In this document: positions 1 to 8,752 of the stretch, in pieces
Layout of the letters: each line of letters begins with the position of its first letter
How positions within the stretch are numbered: the first letter of the stretch is position 1
NCBI RefSeq assembly: GCF_000412185.1
Contig: NZ_ASJA01000001.1
Span: 62,001-126,000 of the forward strand
Reading direction: 5' to 3'
Source: Euryhalocaulis caribicus
GTDB lineage: Bacteria; Pseudomonadota; Alphaproteobacteria; Caulobacterales; Maricaulaceae
DNA length: 64,000 nucleotides
Position numbers and translations under genes: made by a program
The notes under the pieces: model-generated
Databases searched by the model: none
Told to the model about the DNA's origin: nothing
What the model saw: the letters and a program-made list of their open reading frames with translations, nothing else

Positions 1-202
1 GCGGCGGAACAAGGCGGCGGTGATCGCGGCGCTGCATCCGGGCACGGTGGACACGAAACTGTCCCAGCCGTTCGCCAAGTCGGGCCTGAACGTGCGGGAG
101 CCGGAAACCGCGGCTGCGGACCTTCTGATGGTTATTGATGCGCTACGACCTGAACAGTCCGGCGGCTTCTTCGATTATCGCGGCGAGGAACTGCCCTGGT
201 GA
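1..202 (+). CDS. C-terminal end of a short-chain dehydrogenase/reductase (partial)
   Basis: The reading frame enters from the left edge and stops at 200-202, so only about 66 residues are present. The stretch ALHPGTVDT is the segment after the active-site helix in SDR enzymes of the CsgA/C-factor type, where it contacts the nicotinamide of NAD(P)H. The coenzyme-binding and catalytic Tyr-Lys parts lie outside the window. The substrate cannot be told from this fragment. recQ follows 48 bases downstream on the same strand, so the two may be cotranscribed. Confidence 0.7.
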   Translation, partial: RRNKAAVIAALHPGTVDTKLSQPFAKSGLNVREPETAAADLLMVIDALRPEQSGGFFDYRGEELPW

Positions 203-250
203 CGCTTTGGCGCTTTGCCTCGCGGGCCGCACGCCGCTAGACGCGAGGGC

Positions 251-2050
251 ATGCGTGATCCGGAATCGATTCTTCATGAGGTGTTCGGCTTCGCGGGCTT
301 CCGACCCGGGCAGGAAGAGATCGTGCGCGCCGTCCTTCGCGGCGAGGACGTGCTGGCCGTCATGCCGACGGGCGGGGGCAAGTCGCTCTGCTATCAATTG
401 CCGGCGCTGGCGCGCGGCGGGCTGACCGTTGTTGTCTCCCCGCTGATTGCGCTCATGCGCGACCAGGTGGCCGCGCTGCGCGCCTATGGCGTGGAGGCCG
501 GGGCGCTGAACTCTGCCAATGAGCCCGAAGAGAATGAGCGCATATCGGACGCGCTGAACGATGGCTCGCTGCGGCTGCTCTATGTGTCGCCGGAGCGTCT
601 GGCCGGGCCGGGGACGCAGGCGCGGCTGGCCAAGTGCGGCGTCGGCCTGCTGGCGATTGACGAAGCGCATTGCGTTTCCGAATGGGGACATGATTTCCGG
701 CCCGAATACGCGGCGCTGGGCGATGCGCGAACCGCGATCGAGGCCAATCAGGTGATGGCGCTGACCGCCACGGCCGATGCGGCGACGCGCGACGATGTTG
801 CGGCCAAGCTGTTTTCCCGGCCGCCGAAGATTTTCGTGCAGGGGTTCGACCGGCCCAATCTGCGGCTGGCGATGTCCCCCAAGCAGAACGCGACGAAGCA
901 GATACTGGATCTGGCCGGACGGCACAGGGGAGAGAGCGGGATCGTCTATTGCTCCTCCCGCAAGCAGACCGAGACGATTGCCGAGGCGCTGCGCGGCGCG
1001 GGGGTGCGGGCGCTGCCCTATCACGCCGGTCTGGACGCCGCCGAGCGCAGCGAGAACCAGGACGCCTTCGTGCGCGAGGACGCGGTGGTGATGGCCGCGA
1101 CCGTGGCGTTCGGCATGGGCGTGGACAAGCCGGACGTGCGTTTCGTGGCTCATGCGGCGCTGCCCAAGACCATCGAGGCCTATTATCAGGAGATCGGGCG
1201 CGCGGGCCGTGACGGCCTACCCGCCGATACGCTGACGCTGTATGGCTGGGGCGATATCAAGCTGCGCCAGAGTCAGATCGACGAAAGCGGCGCCTCCGAG
1301 GACAAGAAGCGGCTGGAGCGCCAGAAGCTGAACGCGCTGCTGGCGCTGGCCGAGGCGCCGGAGTGCCGCCGCCAGACGCTGCTGGCCTATTTCGGCGATA
1401 CGCTGGAAGAACCCTGCGGCCACTGCGATCTTTGCGAGAGCGAGACCGGGTCCTTCGACGGGACGATTGAGGCGCAGAAAATCCTGTCGGCGATCTACCG
1501 CACCGGTCAGCGCTTCGGCGCGGCCCATATCGCAGACGTTCTGACGGGCAAGGACACGGATGCGGCGCGGCGCTGGAACCACGATGCGATCCCCACTTTC
1601 GGCGCCGGTTCGGACCGGCCGAAAACGCAATGGATGGGCCTGATCCGGCAGGTTTACGCGGCCGGTCTGGCCGAAATGGATATCGGCGAATATGGCGGTC
1701 TGCGCCTGACCGCGAAGGGCGCGGCGGTGTTGCGCGGCGAACGCATCGTGCGTCTGCGTGAAGAACGGCTGCGCGCGAAACCCGCCCGCCAGCGGACGGC
1801 CAGCGCCGCCTCGCCCGAACTTTCCAGCCGCGACGGCGAATTGTTCGAGGCGCTGCGCGGGCTTCGCGCCGAGCTGGCGCGGGAGGCCAATGTGCCGGCC
1901 TATGTGGTGTTCGCCGACCGCACTCTGATCGAAATGGCCGCCGAGCGCCCGTCCTCTCTGGCCGCCATGGGCCGCATCCACGGCGTTGGCGGCAAGAAGC
2001 TTGAACGCTACGGCGCGGCGTTTCTGGAAGTTATCGACGCGGCGGGGTAG
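251..2050 (+). CDS. recQ: ATP-dependent DNA helicase RecQ
   Basis: A 599-residue 3'-5' DNA helicase of recombination and replication-fork repair. Walker A PTGGGKS is at residues 39-45 and the DEAH box at 137-140. Helicase motif VI reads QEIGRAGRDG. The RecQ zinc site follows (PECRRQ then CGHCDLC), then the winged-helix region and a C-terminal HRDC domain ending at a GVGGKK motif. The length matches the bacterial family. An in-frame TTG lies at 215, but ATG 251 starts where RecQ homology begins. All catalytic motifs look intact. Confidence 0.95.
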   Translation: MRDPESILHEVFGFAGFRPGQEEIVRAVLRGEDVLAVMPTGGGKSLCYQLPALARGGLTVVVSPLIALMRDQVAALRAYGVEAGALNSANEPEENERISDALNDGSLRLLYVSPERLAGPGTQARLAKCGVGLLAIDEAHCVSEWGHDFRPEYAALGDARTAIEANQVMALTATADAATRDDVAAKLFSRPPKIFVQGFDRPNLRLAMSPKQNATKQILDLAGRHRGESGIVYCSSRKQTETIAEALRGAGVRALPYHAGLDAAERSENQDAFVREDAVVMAATVAFGMGVDKPDVRFVAHAALPKTIEAYYQEIGRAGRDGLPADTLTLYGWGDIKLRQSQIDESGASEDKKRLERQKLNALLALAEAPECRRQTLLAYFGDTLEEPCGHCDLCESETGSFDGTIEAQKILSAIYRTGQRFGAAHIADVLTGKDTDAARRWNHDAIPTFGAGSDRPKTQWMGLIRQVYAAGLAEMDIGEYGGLRLTAKGAAVLRGERIVRLREERLRAKPARQRTASAASPELSSRDGELFEALRGLRAELAREANVPAYVVFADRTLIEMAAERPSSLAAMGRIHGVGGKKLERYGAAFLEVIDAAG

Positions 2051-2089
2051 GGGGCGCGAACTTCCACGGGAAATTCCGTCCTCTATCCC

Positions 2090-3907
2090 TTAATAGCCGA
2101 TGGCGATGCCGTCTTTGCGCATCTCGGTGGCGCCGGTATAGACGCCGGTTTCGAGGTCGCGCGTGATGGCCTGATAGCCGCCGAACATGAGCCCATCGGA
2201 GACGATTTCGACATTGTGGCCCATGGCGCGGAGGCGCTCGACGGTGGCGTCCGGAATGCCGGCTTCCAGGTGGAGCGTGCCGAGCGGATCGCCGTGGATG
2301 GAGGTGACCGCGCTGCCACCGCTGTGATTGAGACGGGCGGCGTCGCCGGCGGCCTGAAGGTTCATGCCGTAATCGACAAGATTGACCATGATCTGGGCGT
2401 GACCCTGCGGCTGCATGGCGCCGCCCATCAGGCCGAAGCTCATCCAGGGCTGGCCGTCCTTCATCGCGAAGGCCGGGATGATGGTGTGGAAGGGGCGCTT
2501 GCCCGGCTCATAGACGTTGGGATGGCCGTCTTCGAGGCTGAACAGTTCGCCCCGGTCCTGCAGCATGAAGCCGAGACCGTCCGGCACGAGGCCCGAACCC
2601 ATGCCGCGATAATTGGACTGGATCAGGGAGACCATCATGCCCGAGGAATCGGCGACGGTGAGATAGGTGGTGTCGCCGTCGCTCTCCAGCTTGGGTTCGA
2701 TCATCGGCGGTTCGCCATGGGTGAATTCGGAGGCCGCCTTTTCGGGGTCGATCAGGGCGAAGCGTTCCTGGCCGTAAGCGTCCGACAGCAGCCAGTCGAC
2801 GGGGGCGGGCGAGAAGTCCGGGTCCGCGTAGAAACGGGCGACATCCTCGAACGCCAGGCGCTTGGCCTCGGTGATGTAGTGGATCACTTCGGGGGAGCCG
2901 CGCTCCCACTGCGACAGGTCGACATTCTTCAGGATGTTCATCATCTGAAGCGCGGCGAAGCCCTGACCGTTGGGCGGCAGTTCGCACAGCGCATAGCCGC
3001 CGCGATAATCGACACAGCCGGGCTCGACCCATTCGCTCTCATGAGCGGCGAAGTCCTCATAGCTGAGGTCGCCGCCGATGCGCTTCATATAGGCGTCGAT
3101 CGTGCGGGCGATCTCGCCCTCATAGAAAGCCTCGCGGCCGCCCTCTGCAATCAGGGAGAGCGTATTGCCGAGATCAGGATTGGAGAAGATTTCGCCGGCC
3201 TCGGGCGCGCCGCCCTCAAAATAGGTCGCGCGGGCATTGTCGAACTCCTCCATCATGGGGAGGTTCTCTTCAAACCGGGCGAGATTATACTGCATGTAAA
3301 AGGCGATGACGGGGGAGACGGGGAAACCGTCATTGGCGTAGCCGATGGCCGGGGCCAGAACTTCGCTCATTTCCAGCTTGCCGAAGCGCTCATGCATCTC
3401 GAACCAGGCGTCGACCGTGCCGGGGACGGTGACGGGAAGGGAGCCGAGCGGCGGGATGCCGTTGCCTTCGCCCACGATGGCGGCGGCCTCCGCGCGCATT
3501 TCTTCGATGTCGCGACCCAGAGCGGCGCGGCCCGAGCCATTGAGGCCATAGAGCCTTTCGGTCTCCGGGTCCCAGATGATGGCGAACAGATCGCCGCCGA
3601 TGCCGTTGCCGGTCGGCTCCATCAGGCCGATCGCTGCGTTCGCCGCGATGGCGGCGTCCACGGCCGAGCCGCCGCGCTTGAGAATGTCGATGGCGACCTG
3701 GCTGGCCAGCGGCTGCGCCGTGGCGGCCATGCCGTGTTCGGCGATGACCGGGCTGCGCGACCAGGCCGGCCCCACGGGGCGCCCGCCGCCGCCGATGGCG
3801 GCGGTATCCGGGGCGGCCTCCGTTTCGGCCGGTTGCGCGGAAGCCGGGGCGGCGAACATGGAAACGGAAAGCGCGGCGATACACGCGGCGGCGAAACGAA
3901 CAGTCAT
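2090..3907 (-). CDS. ggt: Gamma-glutamyltransferase, secreted
   Basis: A 605-residue Ntn-hydrolase precursor that cleaves gamma-glutamyl bonds of glutathione and related peptides in the periplasm. The N-terminus is a signal peptide with a likely cut after PASAQ. GGT signature stretches follow: NGIGGDLF near 101 and LPPNGQGFAALQ near 310. The autoprocessing nucleophile should be the first Thr of TTYLTV at residue 413, which would become the N-terminus of the small subunit. The gene converges on recQ with only 39 bases between the stop codons, and no clear terminator is visible there. Confidence 0.93.
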   Translation of the reverse strand: MTVRFAAACIAALSVSMFAAPASAQPAETEAAPDTAAIGGGGRPVGPAWSRSPVIAEHGMAATAQPLASQVAIDILKRGGSAVDAAIAANAAIGLMEPTGNGIGGDLFAIIWDPETERLYGLNGSGRAALGRDIEEMRAEAAAIVGEGNGIPPLGSLPVTVPGTVDAWFEMHERFGKLEMSEVLAPAIGYANDGFPVSPVIAFYMQYNLARFEENLPMMEEFDNARATYFEGGAPEAGEIFSNPDLGNTLSLIAEGGREAFYEGEIARTIDAYMKRIGGDLSYEDFAAHESEWVEPGCVDYRGGYALCELPPNGQGFAALQMMNILKNVDLSQWERGSPEVIHYITEAKRLAFEDVARFYADPDFSPAPVDWLLSDAYGQERFALIDPEKAASEFTHGEPPMIEPKLESDGDTTYLTVADSSGMMVSLIQSNYRGMGSGLVPDGLGFMLQDRGELFSLEDGHPNVYEPGKRPFHTIIPAFAMKDGQPWMSFGLMGGAMQPQGHAQIMVNLVDYGMNLQAAGDAARLNHSGGSAVTSIHGDPLGTLHLEAGIPDATVERLRAMGHNVEIVSDGLMFGGYQAITRDLETGVYTGATEMRKDGIAIGY

Positions 3908-4036
3908 TGGCGAACCCCCATCAGGAACGGCGTTTATATTGTTACAGCCATGGTAGAGGCGCGGCGGGCGAATGCAAAAGCGGCGTTTCGCCCCTATGGC
4001 CCGTCTCGCGCGCCGCTGTTATAGGCATCGCCATGC

Positions 4037-4113
4037 GACCCCGTAGCTCAGGAGGATAGAGCACGGGATTCCTAATCCCGGGGCCGCTGGTTCGAATCCA
4101 GCCGGGGTCGCCA
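4037..4113 (+). tRNA. tRNA-Arg (anticodon CCT)
   Basis: A complete 77-base cloverleaf can be folded by eye. The acceptor stem GACCCCG pairs with CGGGGTC, followed by discriminator G and an encoded CCA. The D stem is GCTC/GAGC. The anticodon stem CGGGA/TCCCG holds the loop TTCCTAA, giving anticodon CCT and reading AGG codons. The T arm is GCTGG-TTCGAAT-CCAGC. A run of T (about 4117-4122) follows and may terminate transcription. No integrase or element sits beside it. Confidence 0.95.
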
Positions 4114-4124
4114 CGTCTTTTTTG

Positions 4125-4652
4125 TCAGGACGCCAGCGATTGCACTGATGAATGGCGGGTCTCCTGCGCTTCCGCCGCATCGCGCGATATGATGCTGAAC
4201 GAGGCATTCGTTTCGAGGATCACGTATTGAATTTCTTGCAGTGACAGAAGACCGTGGCTTCGGACTGCGCTGAGGATTTCATCCTCGGTCACGCGTTCGG
4301 CCTTCATAGCCTCACGCAGGAATTCCCCGTCCTTCATGAGCACCCGTGGCTCAGCCTTTACGACACGAGAGACGAGCCGCGAGCCGAAGACTGTGCGCGT
4401 GACAAAGAATTGAAGCATCAGAAGCAGGACCACAGCGAAAAGGGATTCGCTGAGGCTGACATTTTCTATAACGATGCCTGATGCCACGATGGAGCCCAAG
4501 GCAACGGTGACCAGCCAGTCGAAATTGTTCATTTGCGAGGTCGAACGTTTGCCGCTGATCCGGATGAAAATGATCAGCGAGAAATAGAGCCCGACCGATG
4601 AAACAAAGATGTTCCAGAGCGGATTTACGCCATCGATAAATACCTGAAGCAT
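4125..4652 (-). CDS. DUF421 (YetF-type) membrane protein
   Basis: A 175-residue protein with three predicted transmembrane helices in the first 90 residues (around 10-32, 45-62 and 68-87), followed by a cytoplasmic alpha/beta domain. Its VLMKDGEF and VRSHGLLSLQEI segments are typical of the DUF421 family. Family members occur in stress-resistance and spore contexts in other bacteria, but no biochemical activity is established. A small Rho-N-like gene lies 4 bases upstream on the same strand, so the two are probably one operon. The reading frame looks intact. Confidence 0.85.
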   Translation of the reverse strand: MLQVFIDGVNPLWNIFVSSVGLYFSLIIFIRISGKRSTSQMNNFDWLVTVALGSIVASGIVIENVSLSESLFAVVLLLMLQFFVTRTVFGSRLVSRVVKAEPRVLMKDGEFLREAMKAERVTEDEILSAVRSHGLLSLQEIQYVILETNASFSIISRDAAEAQETRHSSVQSLAS

Positions 4653-4656
4653 TTTT

Positions 4657-4908
4657 CTAGCGGCTGCGCAGCGCGCCGATCAACTGGCCTTTATTCATTT
4701 CGGAATAGTTATCTATATCCAGTTCCGATGCGCGCTCGCGAAGGTCGTCGATGGTCCAATCTTCGTATGGCGGTTGGCTACCGCCCTTTTTAGAGCCGCT
4801 TTTGCCTTCATTGGCGATGCGCGCAGCGGCTTCCTTGGAATAGCCTTCGTCGCGTAACTCCTCGTACTTCTCGTCATCTTTGATCTGGTTGCCGTGATCT
4901 TTTGCCAT
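4657..4908 (-). CDS. Small SAP/Rho-N-like protein
   Basis: An 83-residue charged protein beginning MAKDHGNQIKDD. The frame is open further upstream, but ATG 4908 is preceded by GGGAG at a good distance and is the better start. The N-terminal part resembles a small family of proteins with a KYEELRDEGYSKEAAARIAN helix. The C-terminal 30 residues (WTIDDLRERASELDID) look like the helix-extension-helix nucleic-acid-binding module of Rho N-termini and SAP domains. A DNA- or RNA-binding stress role is a guess from that module and from its position beside the DUF421 gene. Confidence 0.75.
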   Translation of the reverse strand: MAKDHGNQIKDDEKYEELRDEGYSKEAAARIANEGKSGSKKGGSQPPYEDWTIDDLRERASELDIDNYSEMNKGQLIGALRSR

Positions 4909-4984
4909 GACATAAGCTCCCGTGGTTCTGTTGGAGTATTCACGCACCGGGGAGCCACTTGGTTCCGGCGGAACTGAAACGGGT

Positions 4985-5641
4985 TTAAGCAACCCGCTCT
5001 TTCATCCCCTTCTGGCGCAGGCGCCACATCAGGACGGGGATGCGGTCTTGGCCGAAGAAGGGCTCGCCGTCATAGACCATGGTGGGTACGCCCCAGTGAC
5101 CGGCGGCCTCCAGCGCCTTCTGGTTGTCGGATATCAGGATATCGAAACGGTCCGGGTGGGCGGTGACGCGCTTTTCCAGTTCTTCCAGATCCAGGCCCGC
5201 GCGGGCGGCGGCGTCGGCCAGGGCGTCATCCTGCGTCCAGGGCTGGCCCGACCAGATCAGGCTTGAGACTTCATCAATGAAGGAGAGACCGCGGCCCATC
5301 TCGGCCGCCGCCGCGCCAAGGCGGGAGAGGCGGTGGATATGGGGCTGGTCGGCCATGGGTTGGGCGGTGGCCGGGTCTATGGCGACCGGGTCGGGATCGG
5401 GCATGGCCATGGGCAGGCCCAGCATTTCCGCCAGACGCGGAACATCGGTGAGCGTATAGGTCATCCAGACCGGATTGATGTTTTTCGCGTAGAGGTCCGG
5501 GTCGCGCACGGCGATAGGCAGGACGATGCGCGGCAGGATGTCGAAATCCCAGCGCCGGCGCAGCGGGGCGAGCTGTTTCACAGCCAGATAGGAATAGGGG
5601 CTGCGGAAGGACCAGTAGAGGTCGATTGTGAATTGGCCCAT
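4985..5641 (-). CDS. DsbA-family 2-hydroxychromene-2-carboxylate isomerase-like protein
   Basis: A 218-residue thioredoxin-fold protein of the HCCA isomerase/DsbA group. These enzymes are GSH-dependent isomerases of aromatic breakdown, although many chromosomal copies have no proven substrate. The N-terminal SFRSPYSYLAVKQ carries the Ser-Pro that replaces the CxxC of disulfide oxidoreductases. The C-terminal WGVPTMVYDGEPFFGQDR is the cis-Pro/GSH region of the family. The start at 5641 (MGQFTID) is preferred over upstream in-frame codons that would overlap the divergent lipoprotein gene. Only 52 bases separate the two divergent starts. Confidence 0.88.
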   Translation of the reverse strand: MGQFTIDLYWSFRSPYSYLAVKQLAPLRRRWDFDILPRIVLPIAVRDPDLYAKNINPVWMTYTLTDVPRLAEMLGLPMAMPDPDPVAIDPATAQPMADQPHIHRLSRLGAAAAEMGRGLSFIDEVSSLIWSGQPWTQDDALADAAARAGLDLEELEKRVTAHPDRFDILISDNQKALEAAGHWGVPTMVYDGEPFFGQDRIPVLMWRLRQKGMKERVA

Positions 5642-5693
5642 TTTCGCGTTGCCCTCTTGCGCGCCTGTCGCGGTCCGGCCGATTGTGCGCCCC

Positions 5694-6461
5694 ATGACCC
5701 GCCGACTTCAAGCCGTCCTTTTGCCGATCTGCCTGTTTGCGATTGCGGCCTGCGGCGCTGCGGACGCGGCGCGGCAGGCGGCGGAAACCGGGCGCGTGAC
5801 ATCGGTGGAAAGCCCGGTGACGCTGAAGCTGGAGACCGGGCTGACCGTGCGGCTGGCGGGTGTGGCCGCTCCGGAAGAGCTGGCGGAGCGCGAGACCAGC
5901 CGGGCGGCGCTGGAGGCGCTGGCGGAGGGCGAAACGGTTTTGCTGCGCGAGGGCGGGCCGGCGCGGGACCGTTACGGCCGAGCCGTGGCGCAGCTTTATA
6001 TCGCGGGAGAAGAGGAACGCTGGGCGCAGGGAGAAATGGTGCGCGGGGGCTGGCTGCTGGCGGAGTCCGTGGCCGGGGATTCCGGCGATGCGCGGGCTTT
6101 GCAGGCGCTGGAAGCGGAGGCGCGGCGCGCCGGGCGCGGGCACTGGGGCAGCGGCGCATTCATGGTGCGGGCGCCGGACACGAACGGTTTGGCGCAACAT
6201 CTGGATACGTTCCAGATCGTCGAGGGGATTGTGGTGGAAACCGCCGAAGTGCGCGAATGGACCTATCTGAATTTCGGACTGGATTACCGCACCGATTTTA
6301 CCGTGGCGATCCATGAGGACTCGCTGGCGCGGTTCGAGGGCACGGGCATTGACCCCGCGGCGCTGTCAGGCGCGCGTCTGCGTGTGCGCGGCTGGGTGGA
6401 GCCGCGCAACGGGCCGATGATCACGGTGGACCATCCCGAACAGATCGAGATTCTGGACTAG
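5694..6461 (+). CDS. Thermonuclease-family (SNase-like) lipoprotein
   Basis: A 255-residue protein that starts with a lipoprotein signal (IAAC, lipidation at Cys20), so it is likely membrane-anchored in the cell envelope. The following domain resembles staphylococcal nuclease: VRLAGVAAPE is the RLxGIxAPE segment, and RDRYGRAVAQL is the catalytic-arginine segment. A further domain after about residue 160 is not assigned. Whether it cleaves nucleic acid is not certain, because the first catalytic acidic residues are weakly conserved. Its stop overlaps the rpoH stop by 4 bases on opposite strands. Confidence 0.8.
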   Translation: MTRRLQAVLLPICLFAIAACGAADAARQAAETGRVTSVESPVTLKLETGLTVRLAGVAAPEELAERETSRAALEALAEGETVLLREGGPARDRYGRAVAQLYIAGEEERWAQGEMVRGGWLLAESVAGDSGDARALQALEAEARRAGRGHWGSGAFMVRAPDTNGLAQHLDTFQIVEGIVVETAEVREWTYLNFGLDYRTDFTVAIHEDSLARFEGTGIDPAALSGARLRVRGWVEPRNGPMITVDHPEQIEILD

Positions 6462-7345
6462 GCGGCCGGGATCAAGCCGGATTCGCGCGGATCGGCCTCT
6501 TCGGTCAGGGCCTTCTTGAGTTTGGAGAAGGCCTGCGCCTCGATCTGACGGACCCGTTCCTTGGAAAGATTCAGGATATCGCCCAGCTTGGCCAGGGTCG
6601 CGCCGTCCTCGTTGAGGCGGCGTTTGGCGATAATGAAGCGTTCGCGCTCGTTCAGCGCACGCTCCATGGCCGAGCGCAGGCGGTCATTGCGCCAAACGGA
6701 GTCATGGACCGACATATAGGTGTCTTCGGGACTCTCATTGTCGTCGACCAGAAAATCCTGCCGCGCCGCGTCGCCGTCCTCGCCGCCCAGCGGGGCGTTC
6801 AGGGACGGATCGGCGCCGGACAGTCGGCCGGCCATCAACTCCACGTCGTCCTCGCTGACGCCCAGCTCTTTCGCAATTTTCGCGCGGGAGGCGCTGGAAA
6901 GCAGCTCGTCCGTGTCGCCGATCTGGGCGCGCAGACGGCGCAGATTGAAAAACAGCGATTTATGGGCGGAGGTCGTGCCGGTGCGGACGATGGACCAGTT
7001 GCGCAGAACATAGTCCTGAATGGAGGCCCGCACCCACCATGATGCGTAAGTGGAGAAACGCACGCCGCGGTCCGGGTCGAACCGTTCGGCCGCCTGCATA
7101 AGGCCGACCGCGCCCTCCTGGACGAGGTCGCCATAGGGCAGGCCATATTGCTTGAATTTCGCGGCGATGGCCGCGACCAGCCGCATATAGGCGCCGGTGA
7201 GCTTGTGCAGGGCTTTTTCGTCCGCACTCTCTTTCCATGATCGCGCCAGAGCCAGTTCTTCATCCGCCTCCAGCATCGGCGTGTTCATTGCCTTGCGGAT
7301 CATACGGCGGTCGGGATCTGCGGTACGCGTCGCGGTGGAAGCCAT
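6458..7345 (-). CDS. rpoH: Heat-shock sigma factor RpoH (RpoH2-like)
   Basis: A sigma-70-family factor of the sigma-32 class. Region 2 reads GDLVQEGAVGLMQAAERFD and FSTYASWWVRASIQDYVL. The RpoH box is present as HKSLFFNLRRL, and the region 4.2 helix-turn-helix is LGDILNLSKERVRQIE. It directs RNA polymerase to heat-shock and, for RpoH2 types, oxidative-stress promoters. The spacing and box sequence are closer to alphaproteobacterial RpoH2 than to enteric RpoH. Start 7345 (295 aa, GAGAG upstream) is chosen; a GTG at 7411 would add 22 residues but has no usable ribosome site. Confidence 0.9.
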   Translation of the reverse strand: MASTATRTADPDRRMIRKAMNTPMLEADEELALARSWKESADEKALHKLTGAYMRLVAAIAAKFKQYGLPYGDLVQEGAVGLMQAAERFDPDRGVRFSTYASWWVRASIQDYVLRNWSIVRTGTTSAHKSLFFNLRRLRAQIGDTDELLSSASRAKIAKELGVSEDDVELMAGRLSGADPSLNAPLGGEDGDAARQDFLVDDNESPEDTYMSVHDSVWRNDRLRSAMERALNERERFIIAKRRLNEDGATLAKLGDILNLSKERVRQIEAQAFSKLKKALTEEADPRESGLIPAA

Positions 7346-7426
7346 GGCGCTCTCGTCGCTGCGGTCATCTGTTTCAGATGTGTTTACGCGCGGGAGGGGG
7401 CGCTGGTTCACTTTTCAGCCATAATT

Positions 7427-7458
7427 AAAAACGCCCGGCGCAGTGGCCGGGCGTTTTT
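7427..7458 (-). terminator. Rho-independent terminator of carD
   Basis: CGCCCGGC (7432-7439) pairs perfectly with GCCGGGCG (7446-7453) around a six-base loop. The stem is flanked by five A and five T, so it could work in either direction. Its position just beyond the carD stop, on the minus strand, makes carD the natural client. It separates carD from rpoH. Confidence 0.85.
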
Positions 7459-7492
7459 CATGAATATGCGTAGTACCTGAAGGCGCTGTATT

Positions 7493-8026
7493 CTACGCGG
7501 CGGCGTTGGCTTCCGCGCGCTTGGCCAGCGTCTTGGTCAGCTTTTCCTGCGCCTTGTCGTGGTTGATTTCCTCAACCGCGGCGACTTCGCGAACCATGCG
7601 GTCCAGCGCGGATTCATAGAGCTGACGCTCGGAATAGGATTGCTCCGGCTGGTCGTCGCCGCGATGCAGGTCGCGCACGACCTCGGCAATGGAAATCAGG
7701 TCGCCGGAATTGATCTTGGCTTCATATTCCTGGGCGCGGCGGGACCACATGGTCCGCTTCACGCGCGCCTTGCCCTTGAGCGTTTTCATGGCCTCTGTGA
7801 CGACCTTGGTGTTCGAAAGCGGGCGCATGCCCACCTGCGTGGCCTTGTTCGTCGGAACGCGAAGGATCAGCTTGTCCTGCTCGAACGAGATCACATAGAC
7901 CTCGATATCGAAACCGGCCACGGTCTGTTTTTCCCGGCCGGTGATCACGCCCACGCCGTGCGAGGGATAGACGATGTGCTGTCCCTCATCGAACTTGTTA
8001 TCGTTGTCGGCTGTTTTCTTGCTCAT
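7493..8026 (-). CDS. carD: CarD-family transcriptional regulator
   Basis: A 177-residue RNA-polymerase-binding regulator. The N-terminal Tudor-like CarD/TRCF domain is visible (GQHIVYPSHGVGVITG, then DKLILRVPTNK), followed by the alpha-helical DNA-contacting C-terminal domain (MWSRRAQEYEAKI). Members stabilise the open promoter complex, particularly at rRNA promoters, and in alphaproteobacteria are tied to the stress and starvation response. It is transcribed alone, with a 275-base upstream region and a strong terminator behind it. Length and domain order match the family. Confidence 0.95.
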   Translation of the reverse strand: MSKKTADNDNKFDEGQHIVYPSHGVGVITGREKQTVAGFDIEVYVISFEQDKLILRVPTNKATQVGMRPLSNTKVVTEAMKTLKGKARVKRTMWSRRAQEYEAKINSGDLISIAEVVRDLHRGDDQPEQSYSERQLYESALDRMVREVAAVEEINHDKAQEKLTKTLAKRAEANAAA

Positions 8027-8301
8027 AAAACTCTCTTATGCACCAAGCCCCATAGCCCGTTTCCCGGGCGGCTCTGACCGAGATGGCGCGCCGAAGCGTC
8101 AAGCATTGCGGCGTAAAATGGGTCGCAATTCTGTTTCGTTCGGAAGCTGCCAAGACGAAACGCCCCGCGTTGCGAGACCAAATTGGGTCAGATGCGGGGC
8201 GAACATCCGGGGACTATATCACAAAAACGATAAAAAACAATCCGTTCCCGCAATGCGGAAAGGTTCAAGTAAAGCCGCAGGACGTGACTTGAGGGGCGAG
8301 A
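8027..8301. other. Intergenic region between carD and fdxA
   Basis: About 275 bases without a supported gene. It should hold the leftward promoter of carD. The sequence includes an A-rich patch near 8221-8240 that stands out from its GC-rich surroundings. Short open frames here have no recognisable product, and I saw no hairpin with a T tract behind fdxA. Confidence 0.5.
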
Positions 8302-8643
8302 CTAGTCGCCGGTTCCGGGCTTTTCAGAGAACAAACGCTCGTATTTTCCGGTTTCGGTATCGAACTTCTCGGCGTCTTCGGGCGGGTCTTTCCGCACGGT
8401 GATGTTCGGCCATTTATTGGCGTAGACCGTGTTGACCTCCAGCCACTTGTTGTCCGGGTCGTCCTCGGTGTCGGGCTTGATCGCCTCGACGGGGCATTCC
8501 GGCTCGCACACGCCGCAATCGATGCACTCGTCCGGATGGATGACCAGCATGTTCTCGCCCTCGTAGAAGCAGTCGACGGGGCAGACTTCGACACAGTCGG
8601 TATATTTGCAGCGAATGCAGGCGTCAGTGACGATATAGGTCAT
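8302..8643 (-). CDS. fdxA: Ferredoxin FdxA (7Fe-8S type)
   Basis: A 113-residue low-potential electron carrier closely following the Azotobacter FdI pattern. Cys9, Cys17 and a later Cys50 would hold the 3Fe-4S cluster, and Cys21, Cys40, Cys43 and Cys46 the 4Fe-4S cluster. The motif [12 protein letters not shown] is complete. The C-terminal extension with WPNIT is also typical. In alphaproteobacteria fdxA usually lies between the S4/helicase genes and carD, as here. The upstream unknown gene ends 109 bases away, so it may have its own promoter. Confidence 0.95.
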   Translation of the reverse strand: MTYIVTDACIRCKYTDCVEVCPVDCFYEGENMLVIHPDECIDCGVCEPECPVEAIKPDTEDDPDNKWLEVNTVYANKWPNITVRKDPPEDAEKFDTETGKYERLFSEKPGTGD

Positions 8644-8752
8644 CGGAAAACTTCAGGTTTTTGGCGGTTCTCGGGCGCATATTGCACTTGTAGCGGCGCG
8701 CCGTGTTTGTCAACGGCGCGCCATGCCAAGCATCAGCAAGGGGCTTGAGCGG

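Noticed and set aside
2216-4024. 602-codon plus-strand open frame
   Set aside because: It is the mirror frame of the gamma-glutamyltransferase gene; high-GC coding DNA leaves the opposite strand open. The product has no recognisable domain, while the minus-strand product has a full GGT pattern.
4037-4113. tRNA-Arg as an integration site for an island
   Set aside because: No integrase, direct repeat of the tRNA end or composition change is seen next to it; the following genes look chromosomal.
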